Positions 1-4,687 of a stretch of 5,526 bases of DNA are shown here, one piece after another. The notes below the pieces were generated by a model, which did not search any database, had not been told where the DNA came from, and saw only the letters and a program-made list of their open reading frames with translations. Numbering within the stretch: position 1 is the first letter of the stretch; each line of letters begins with the position of its first letter. Source of the stretch: Actinomycetota bacterium (GTDB lineage: Bacteria > Actinomycetota > Acidimicrobiia > Acidimicrobiales > Ilumatobacteraceae); assembly GCA_005787025.1 (NCBI GenBank), contig SYCH01000156.1:1-5526 (forward strand). The letters are read 5' to 3'. The translations under genes and the position numbers were made by a program.

Positions 1-467
1 CACATGGCGGCCAGGTACTCGACCGTGGACGCGTAGCCGTGTTCGCTGAGCCAGTCACGCGCCACTTGGTACTTCTCCTCGGGTGCCTCGCCCAGGGTGA
101 ACAACGCCTCGTGACATCCCATGTGCGCACCCTGCTTGGCGATGGCCAGCACCTCGTCGGGCGACAGGTACGGACTCTGCAGGCGCGCCGGCGGTTGGGC
201 GAACGTGCAGTATCCGCAACTGTCTCGGCACAACATGGTGAGCGGGATGAACACCTTGGGTGAGTACGTCACCCGGCTGCCCGTGCGGGCATCACGGATG
301 GCGCGCGCGCGGCGCATGATCTCGTCGAGGGGGAGATCGATCAACGCTCGAATGTTGTCGCTCGGCGCGGGGGGCTCGCTCGGCTGAGGGGTGCCATAAG
401 GCCGTGGGGACGCCACGTTCACGGAAACGGTGGCACTACGGGAAACACTGTTGCGCTGGGGCGTCAT
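1..467 (-). CDS. cofG: 7,8-didemethyl-8-hydroxy-5-deazariboflavin (FO) synthase, CofG part, N-terminal fragment
   Basis: Radical SAM enzyme of F420 biosynthesis. With CofH it makes the deazaflavin chromophore FO from tyrosine and a ribityl-diaminouracil. The reading frame gives 155 codons and runs off the left edge. After a poorly conserved first 36 residues comes KVFIPLT (71-77), then the [4Fe-4S] motif CRDSCGYC, a CX3CX2C with Cys80, Cys84 and Cys87, followed by TFAQ. Further on, SPDEVLAIAKQGAHMGCHEALFTLGEAPE matches the CofG/FbiC block around the first barrel strands, as I remember it from mycobacterial FbiC. ATG at 467 was chosen because AAAGG (475-479) lies 7 nt upstream and no better start precedes the conserved part. 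The rest of the gene is outside, so stand-alone CofG cannot be told from a CofG-CofH fusion (FbiC) as in many actinobacteria. Family assignment is very secure. Confidence 0.95.
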   Translation of the reverse strand, partial: MTPQRNSVSRSATVSVNVASPRPYGTPQPSEPPAPSDNIRALIDLPLDEIMRRARAIRDARTGSRVTYSPKVFIPLTMLCRDSCGYCTFAQPPARLQSPYLSPDEVLAIAKQGAHMGCHEALFTLGEAPEEKYQVARDWLSEHGYASTVEYLAAM

Positions 468-666
468 GGGACGGCCTTTCGGAGACATCACAGTCGGGAA
501 GGGATCCCGACGACACTCGGTTTTTGCCAGCGCACAACGGAAGTGCCGCGGATGCGAAAGAGCCGCGAAGCCCCCATGCTCGTGAAGTCCGCGTCACCGC
601 GAGCCGCCCGAGCGGTCGTGCTGTGCCGAACTCTACTACGTGAAGAACCGGAAACTCCAGCGGGGT
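468..666. other. Spacer between cofG and the chorismate mutase-VOC gene
   Basis: This 199-bp stretch lies between two leftward genes. I see no tRNA, no convincing promoter and no T-rich intrinsic terminator. It holds a perfect 7-bp inverted repeat near cofG (493-511), and a second inverted repeat overlaps its right edge (665-685). A 60-codon leftward frame (488-670) starts with GTG overlapping the upstream TGA. It has no ribosome binding site and an Arg/Ser-rich, featureless product, so I do not call it a gene. Whether cofG is transcribed from here or by read-through from the upstream gene is not clear. Confidence 0.6.
493..511 (-). repeat. Perfect inverted repeat upstream of cofG
   Basis: GTCGGGA (493-499) and TCCCGAC (505-511) are exact reverse complements separated by 5 nt, enclosing the palindrome GGGATCCC. 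It sits about 26 nt upstream of the cofG start. No T-run follows on the minus strand, so it is not an intrinsic terminator. It could be an operator or a hairpin in the cofG leader. The structure is certain, the function is unknown. Confidence 0.5.
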
Positions 667-685
667 TCACGAACCGGTCGTGAAC
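665..685 (-). repeat. Inverted repeat spanning the stop codon of the chorismate mutase-VOC gene
   Basis: GTTCACG (665-671) and CGTGAAC (679-685) form a perfect 7-bp stem with a 7-nt spacer containing ACCGGT. It includes the TGA stop at 667-669. The downstream minus strand is C/G-rich with only a short GTTT, so it would be at best a weak or Rho-assisted terminator or a 3'-end stabilising hairpin. Confidence 0.4.
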
Positions 686-1491
686 GCCTCGAGGATGTTC
701 TGCGTGGCCACACCCACGCGGTGGCCGGTCCGGGCGATGTAGCCCAACTGCACGCCGCTCTCGGGATCACGCACCGCGAAGAACTGCTCGTGTCCGTGAA
801 CGTCGTCGACGAGCGCGGTCAATTCGGCGGTGCCGGAAAGCGCGTCGTGGGCGTAACGCGCGTTCAACACCTCGATGCCGACGTGATGAATGCCGGGTCC
901 GTGGATTCGCATGTGGTCGGCCACGGCGGGCCCGGCCGCGGCCGATACCAACACGATGGTCACACCGCCGGTGACGAGCACCGCGATACCCGGTCGATCG
1001 GGATCGGTTGGTTCGGCGTGGAAGCCGAGATTGTCGGTGAAGTGCCTCACCGTAGAGGCGAGATCGTCGACCGTGACCACGACGTGATCGATGCGGGTGG
1101 CCACGGTGTCGAGGGCGGTGTGAATGTCAGTTGGCGTTCCTTGGCGGTTGTCGCGCACGGCCGACTTCTCGGGTGCGGCGTCGACACGGCGTCCGGCGAC
1201 CTCGATGCGGTGGGTTTCGGCGAGCACCACCCGCATCACGTCCTCCACGAAATCGGGGTCGATGTCGGAATCGATGGCCAACTGACGTCGACCCTCCAGA
1301 ACGTTGCGCACTCGCTCGGGCTGAATGATCGGAGTGTCGCTGTGCTCCTTGATACGAGCCACTTCGTGGCACACGGCGATGCGCTCGGCGAGAACCTCGA
1401 TCAGGCGACGATCGAGTTCGTCGATCCGTCGGCGGAGGTCGGCGAGGTCGTTCACTCCTTGTGGGGCGTCCGCTTCTGACACGTCGTTCAC
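667..1491 (-). CDS. AroQ-type chorismate mutase fused to a VOC (glyoxalase/dioxygenase-fold) domain
   Basis: Predicted cytosolic protein of 274 residues with two domains. Residues 14-97 are an all-helical AroQ chorismate mutase domain: LRRRIDELDRRLIEVLAER, then K48, then PERV. By alignment from memory with the E. coli enzyme, R20, R37, K48 and R60 match the substrate-binding R11, R28, K39 and R51. E52 is replaced by V61, and Q88 by E97. A polar linker (about 98-130) leads to a single VOC module, RIDHVVVTV (133-141) to GVQLGYIA (246-253), with HGPGIHHVGIEV at 197-208. That block resembles methylmalonyl-CoA epimerase and the N-terminal half of 4-hydroxyphenylpyruvate dioxygenase. His136 and His203 are possible metal ligands, but the usual Glu positions hold other residues. 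The GTG start at 1491 is preferred because AGGGAG (1496-1501) precedes it. ATG at 1506 lies upstream without a ribosome binding site. A longer frame to 1590 would translate a DNA tandem repeat. Chorismate-to-prephenate activity is likely. An isochorismate lyase role is possible. Confidence 0.85.
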   Translation of the reverse strand: MNDVSEADAPQGVNDLADLRRRIDELDRRLIEVLAERIAVCHEVARIKEHSDTPIIQPERVRNVLEGRRQLAIDSDIDPDFVEDVMRVVLAETHRIEVAGRRVDAAPEKSAVRDNRQGTPTDIHTALDTVATRIDHVVVTVDDLASTVRHFTDNLGFHAEPTDPDRPGIAVLVTGGVTIVLVSAAAGPAVADHMRIHGPGIHHVGIEVLNARYAHDALSGTAELTALVDDVHGHEQFFAVRDPESGVQLGYIARTGHRVGVATQNILEAFTTGS

Positions 1492-1501
1492 GGTACTCCC
1501 T
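1492..1501 (-). promoter_or_regulatory. Ribosome binding site that decides the start of the chorismate mutase-VOC gene
   Basis: On the minus strand AGGGAG (1501-1496) is followed by TACC and then GTG at 1491. The same bases would be codons 2-5 of a protein started at ATG 1506, and that ATG has no purine-rich sequence in front of it. This favours the GTG start. Confidence 0.55.
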
Positions 1502-1533
1502 GACATGCGTGCGAACGCCGACCGTTTCGCCGT

Positions 1534-1593
1534 ACGGGACGAGTGACGGGCCGAGCGACGGGGCGCGAGACGGGACGAGTGACGGGGCACCGT
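1534..1593. repeat. 12-bp tandem repeat, five imperfect copies
   Basis: Units begin at 1534, 1546, 1558, 1570 and 1582. Units 1 and 4 are identical (ACGGGACGAGTG), units 2 and 3 are close variants, and unit 5 keeps only the first six bases clearly. As a result a 17-base string recurs exactly 36 bp apart (1534-1550 and 1570-1586). The array lies in the spacer between the terminator of the binding-protein gene and the chorismate mutase-VOC gene, in the expected promoter or leader region of the latter. A run of regulator binding sites or simple slippage expansion are both possible. Confidence 0.75.
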
Positions 1594-1615
1594 GGCAAGG
1601 GAAATGACACCTCGA

Positions 1616-1649
1616 CAACGAAAAGGACCGGGTGCATGGCACCCGGTCC
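1616..1649 (-). terminator. Intrinsic (Rho-independent) terminator of the ABC binding-protein gene
   Basis: GGACCGGGTGC (1625-1635) and GCACCCGGTCC (1639-1649) form a perfect 11-bp GC-rich stem with a 3-nt loop. On the minus strand the stem is followed at once by TTTTCGTTGT. It lies 55 nt beyond the stop codon of the substrate-binding lipoprotein gene, in the right orientation. The A-run occurs on only one side, so it should act mainly on leftward transcripts. Confidence 0.9.
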
Positions 1650-1664
1650 CGTTCGTACCTCGTG

Positions 1665-1686
1665 GTCAGCCGCGTGTCGGGCTGAC
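1665..1686 (-). repeat. Second hairpin between the binding-protein stop codon and its terminator
   Basis: GTCAGCC (1665-1671) and GGCTGAC (1680-1686) pair perfectly over 7 bp with an 8-nt loop. It has no T-run. It would form in the 3' untranslated part of the binding-protein mRNA just before the strong terminator, perhaps as a 3'-end protecting structure. Confidence 0.45.
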
Positions 1687-1704
1687 TCGATCGTCAGGTC
1701 TGGG

Positions 1705-2889
1705 TCAGGCGACGCCCCACAGAGCCAGGAACTGGTCGGCGTAGCCTTCCGGTCCCTTCCAGTTCTGCAGCGGGCTGCCATCCAGGATGCTCTGGGCGGT
1801 GTCGGCGTCGTCCACGATCATCGTGGGCAACTGCTCGGCGGTCGCGCGCTCGGTGAACTCGTCACCAACCGCATCGAGCACCATGGCGTGAGCCATGACC
1901 CATGACGAGTAGGCCTTGGGGTTCGAGGTCCAGCCACGGTGGGTTCCCGCCACGATCTCCGACAGACCAGTGGTGTCGAAGTCGACACCGACCTGGGTGA
2001 CCTGACCGAGCAGACCGGCGCTCTCGAGAGCAGCGGTCACACCGATCGGCAGAGCCGAGAAGGCGTAGGTGATGTAGTTGGTGTCGGGGTTCTCCTGGAG
2101 GTACGACGCGACCAGGTTCGGGATGTTCACGCCGATGTCCGGGATGGTGACGGGCAGCACGTCGAAGGTGCAGGCCGCGCAACCGGCGGCCAGCGTGTCG
2201 CGGATGCCCTCTTCCTCGGCCACGAGCACGGGGAACATCTGGATGTTCACCATGAGCACGTTGGCCGCGGCGCCACTGTCGGCGATGATGTAGTTGGCGA
2301 TGTTCGCGCCAGCCTGGTACACCGCGTCGTTGCCGCTGATGGAGGTCAAGATGCCGTCGGCGGGAGCCTCACCGTTGTAGGCGAAGGCGAACTTGATGCC
2401 CGCGGCCACGGCGGCGTCGTACTGCTCCTGGAAGGCGGCAACCGGCGAGCCCGAGATGGAGATGTAGTTCGCACCCCAGTCAATGGCTTCTTGAACGCCC
2501 GCGCCGGGAGCCGCGCTCTCGACGTTGATGACTTTGAGTTCCCAACCGAGCGCCTCGGCGATGGCGGGCCAGTCCTCGCCTACTTCGGTGCAGCTGGGCA
2601 GTTCGCAGGCCAGCCAGGCGACCTTGAGGCCGGTCGGCACGGCGGCCGACGGACCGGTGGTCACGCCGATTTCGGTCGGGATGATGCGAAGCTCTTCGAC
2701 GATGGCCTGAGCGGCGGCGACTTCGTCGCCTCCGGCCGGCGCCTCGGTGGACGGAGCCTCACTGGACGGTGCTTCTGTTGAAGGGGCCTCAGTGGATTCG
2801 CTCGAGCCCGAGTCGTCGCCACCGCAGGCGGCGGCCACGAGACCGAGAGCGAAAACGGCTGCGGCTACCCGACGGGTTCCTTTACGCAT
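1705..2889 (-). CDS. Sugar-type ABC transporter substrate-binding lipoprotein
   Basis: Extracytoplasmic receptor of the CUT2-type importer whose ATPase and permease are encoded divergently. The product has 394 residues. It has a lipoprotein signal peptide: basic MRKGTRR, a hydrophobic core, and VAAAC with the lipidated Cys at 22. A flexible linker follows with four Ser-Ser/Thr-Glu-Ala-Pro units (32-51). The binding fold (about 87-394) looks like type 1 periplasmic binding proteins of the ribose-binding kind: LKVAWLAC strand, AIDWGANYISISG (135-147), SISGNDAVYQAGANIANYI (183-201), and VGVDFDTTGLSEIVAGTHRG (300-319) corresponding to the hinge and second-lobe strands. Cysteines at 95/100 and 237/240 may form disulfides. 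ATG at 2889 is chosen because AAAGGGGAG lies just upstream and the signal peptide starts there. An in-frame GTG at 2949 would put 20 non-signal residues in front. The substrate cannot be deduced. Confidence 0.9.
   Translation of the reverse strand: MRKGTRRVAAAVFALGLVAAACGGDDSGSSESTEAPSTEAPSSEAPSTEAPAGGDEVAAAQAIVEELRIIPTEIGVTTGPSAAVPTGLKVAWLACELPSCTEVGEDWPAIAEALGWELKVINVESAAPGAGVQEAIDWGANYISISGSPVAAFQEQYDAAVAAGIKFAFAYNGEAPADGILTSISGNDAVYQAGANIANYIIADSGAAANVLMVNIQMFPVLVAEEEGIRDTLAAGCAACTFDVLPVTIPDIGVNIPNLVASYLQENPDTNYITYAFSALPIGVTAALESAGLLGQVTQVGVDFDTTGLSEIVAGTHRGWTSNPKAYSSWVMAHAMVLDAVGDEFTERATAEQLPTMIVDDADTAQSILDGSPLQNWKGPEGYADQFLALWGVA
2737..2796 (-). repeat. 15-bp coding repeat, four copies (Ser-Ser/Thr-Glu-Ala-Pro linker)
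   Basis: Four consecutive 15-bp units encode the low-complexity spacer between the lipidated cysteine and the folded domain. Third-position differences between copies show that the peptide pattern is kept while the DNA has drifted. Such linkers hold a binding domain away from the membrane or cell wall. The copy number is likely to vary between relatives. Confidence 0.8.
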
Positions 2890-2970
2890 TTTCTCCCCTT
2901 TGATTGGTGTTGGCGCACACGTCGGGGGCTTGTTCACGAGACTGCTCACGCTTCCCCCTCAGTAAGCGAA

Positions 2971-2990
2971 CTAATCCTACAATCAATTAG
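2971..2990. promoter_or_regulatory. Candidate divergent promoter core and operator
   Basis: This AT-rich island is unusual in an otherwise GC-rich window. CTAAT (2971-2975) and ATTAG (2986-2990) form an inverted repeat with a 10-nt spacer, fitting a dimeric regulator. Inside it, TACAAT (2978-2983) could be the -10 element of the rightward ATPase-permease operon, and TAGGAT (2979-2974, minus strand) that of the leftward binding-protein gene. Both fit the loose TAnnnT form. I see no good -35 for either. Occupancy by one regulator could shut both directions at once. Confidence 0.35.
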
Positions 2991-2998
2991 GGTGAGAT

Positions 2999-3030
2999 GA
3001 CCGACTTGGACGAAAGTCCCACGGTCGGTC
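2999..3030 (+). ncRNA. Leader hairpin with GAAA tetraloop upstream of the ABC ATPase gene
   Basis: GACCGAC (2999-3005) pairs with GTCGGTC (3024-3030). Above it are a T-A pair (3006/3021), one mismatch, and GGAC (3008-3011) pairing with GTCC (3016-3019), closed by a GAAA loop (3012-3015). Two bases (3022-3023) bulge. This is a stable GNRA-capped stem within the first 40 nt of the transcript predicted from the TACAAT -10. It has no immediate T-run, though GGTTTTGTT occurs a few bases later. It may be a regulatory or stabilising leader element. No known riboswitch class is recognised. Confidence 0.45.
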
Positions 3031-3055
3031 AGGCTGGTTTTGTTCAGGCTGGTTT
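3029..3055 (+). repeat. Direct repeat in the ABC operon leader
   Basis: TCAGGCTGGTTT occurs at 3029-3040 and again at 3044-3055, a tandem arrangement with a 15-bp period. It lies directly after the GAAA-capped hairpin and about 70 bp before the ATPase start. It could be a pair of regulator sites on one face of the helix or a repeated RNA element. Confidence 0.6.
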
Positions 3056-3125
3056 CGAACTGAATGTCGTCGACACCGGACGGGTTCCCGCGCGGGGGCG
3101 TCGGGACAGGAGTAGGGGAACGGGA

Positions 3126-4658
3126 ATGTCGAAGATTCTGCAGATCTGGTCGCTGTCCAAGACCTTTCCCGGCCAGTTGGCCCTGAACGACGCCACATTC
3201 GACGTGGAAGAGGGCGAAGTTCACGCCCTGGTTGGCCAGAACGGATCCGGAAAGTCGACCCTCATCAAGGTGCTGGCTGGATTCCACGACCCGGATCCGG
3301 GGCATCACGTCACGATTCGCGACGATCTGTTCGCCATGGGCAGCACGCAGGCCGCCCACGAGGCCGGAATCCGTTTCGTCCATCAGGACCTCGGTCTGGT
3401 GGAGGCCGTCAGCGCCGTCGAGAACCTGGCATTGGGCTTCGGCTACCGCACCGGTTTCGCTCGTCGCATCAAGTGGCGTGAAGAGACGGCGCGCGCCAAG
3501 CAGGCTCTGCTCGATCTGGGCTTCGACATCAACGTGCGTGTTCCGGTGGCCATGCTCAGTGGCGCCGAACGCACCGGAGTGGCCATCGCGCGCGCGTTGC
3601 AGGATTCCGAACATAACATCTCGATCCTCATTCTCGACGAGCCCACCGCGTCGCTTCCCGGCGCCGACGTGGACCGCCTGTTCGAGGCGGTGCGACGATT
3701 GAAGGCCCGTGGTATCTCGGTGGTGTTCGTGTCCCATCACCTGGAGGAAGTGTTCGAGATCGCCGATCGCGTGACCGTGTTGCGCGACGCGCGGGTGGTG
3801 GCCACCCGCAACACCTCCGAGCTCGACATGTCGGCGCTCATCGAATTGATCGTCGGCCACAAGGTGACTGCGGCGTCCGTCGATCGCACGATCGACGCCA
3901 GTTCGCCCCCGCGCCTCGCGGTATCGGGTCTGACCGGACTCGGGCTGAACGACGTCTCGTTCGAGGTGCGCCCGGGCGAGGTTCTGGGCGTGGCCGGGTT
4001 GACCGGTTCGGGACGCGACACGTTGATTCCGTCGCTGTCGGGGGCCATCGATCGATTCGGCGACGTCATCATCGACGGCGTCTCCTTGCCACCGGGCGAT
4101 CCCGGCGTCTCCATCGCCTCCGGCTTGGCGTTCGTTCCGGCGGATCGGTTGCGCAACGGCATCATCTCGATGATGAGCGTGCGCTCGAACACCACCATCG
4201 CCGACGTGAAGCGCAACAAGACCGGGCTGCGGCTGAACCACAAGAAGGAAAAGGCCGAGGCCAACGAGTGGATCCGCAGCTTGTCGGTGGTGACCACCGG
4301 CAGCGAGGCGCCCGTCAGCACCCTGTCCGGTGGAAATCAGCAAAAGGTGATGATGTCGCGCAGTTTCCGACTGAATCCCAAGGTTCTGTTGTTGGACGAG
4401 CCCACGCAGGGGGTCGACATCGGGGCCAAGGAAGAGATCCACACGTACGTCGACTCGGCCGCCGCGTCGGGTTCGGCCGTGGTGGTGGCGTCCACGGACT
4501 CCGCCGAGTTGGCGCGACTGTGCGATCGCGTGATCGTGATGCACAGGGGCGCCATCGTGGACATCGTGTTGCGAAACGGTGGTTCCGGTGCCGGATCCAT
4601 GGCCGAGCGCATCGATCAAGTGTTGTTGGCCGGTTCGAGCCTCGTGGCTCACAAGTGA
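3126..4658 (+). CDS. Sugar ABC transporter ATP-binding protein, two fused nucleotide-binding domains (RbsA/XylG/MglA family)
   Basis: Cytoplasmic ATPase energising the neighbouring permease. Its 510 residues match the usual size of about 500 for this family. First cassette: Walker A GQNGSGKST (37-45), Q-loop Q87, signature LSGAE (144-148, off the LSGGQ consensus), Walker B ILILDE (167-172), His204 in the switch. Second cassette: Walker A-like GLTGSGRDT (291-299) with Arg for Lys, the VPADRLRNG block (337-345), signature LSGGNQQK (400-407), Walker B VLLLDEP (420-426), and no switch histidine (STD at 456-458). Asymmetry of this sort is normal for the family. The start at 3126 is preferred: AGGGG at 3114-3118 lies 7 nt upstream and homology begins there. 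An in-frame ATG at 2997 would add 43 residues with weaker third-position GC and no recognisable domain. The permease follows after 29 bp, so they are probably co-transcribed. Confidence 0.93.
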   Translation: MSKILQIWSLSKTFPGQLALNDATFDVEEGEVHALVGQNGSGKSTLIKVLAGFHDPDPGHHVTIRDDLFAMGSTQAAHEAGIRFVHQDLGLVEAVSAVENLALGFGYRTGFARRIKWREETARAKQALLDLGFDINVRVPVAMLSGAERTGVAIARALQDSEHNISILILDEPTASLPGADVDRLFEAVRRLKARGISVVFVSHHLEEVFEIADRVTVLRDARVVATRNTSELDMSALIELIVGHKVTAASVDRTIDASSPPRLAVSGLTGLGLNDVSFEVRPGEVLGVAGLTGSGRDTLIPSLSGAIDRFGDVIIDGVSLPPGDPGVSIASGLAFVPADRLRNGIISMMSVRSNTTIADVKRNKTGLRLNHKKEKAEANEWIRSLSVVTTGSEAPVSTLSGGNQQKVMMSRSFRLNPKVLLLDEPTQGVDIGAKEEIHTYVDSAAASGSAVVVASTDSAELARLCDRVIVMHRGAIVDIVLRNGGSGAGSMAERIDQVLLAGSSLVAHK

Positions 4659-4687
4659 ACGCAAGTATCCAGAGCGAGGGGAAAGAG

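Noticed and set aside
488..670. 60-codon leftward frame starting GTG in overlap with the stop codon of the chorismate mutase-VOC gene
   Set aside because: The GTGA overlap suggests translational coupling, but there is no ribosome binding site, the product is Arg/Ser-rich with no recognisable pattern, and third-position base use is not like the neighbours.
640..1479. Long rightward open frame (279 codons) opposite the chorismate mutase-VOC gene
   Set aside because: It is the antisense of a gene with clear AroQ and VOC motifs. Its His/Val/Gly-rich product is typical of the complement of a high-GC coding frame.
1507..1590. N-terminal extension of the chorismate mutase-VOC protein to ATG 1590
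   Set aside because: The extension translates the 12-bp tandem repeat into a low-complexity Arg/Ser string, and a good ribosome binding site lies directly before GTG 1491.
1534..1593. Possible CRISPR or iteron-type origin
   Set aside because: The units are contiguous without spacers and only 12 bp long, and no cas, rep or partition gene is nearby.
1939..2781. 280-codon rightward frame opposite the binding-protein gene
   Set aside because: The opposite strand has a clear lipoprotein signal and binding-protein fold. This frame has no ribosome binding site or recognisable motif.
3081..3098. GC-rich palindromes CGGGTTCCCG and CCCGCGCGGG before the ATPase start
   Set aside because: They are short, overlapping and expected by chance in such GC-rich DNA, with no following T-run.
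2946..4664. 572-codon leftward open frame covering the whole ABC ATPase gene
   Set aside because: The rightward strand has two full sets of ABC motifs. The leftward product is His/Gly/Arg-rich with no domain pattern, a common high-GC shadow.
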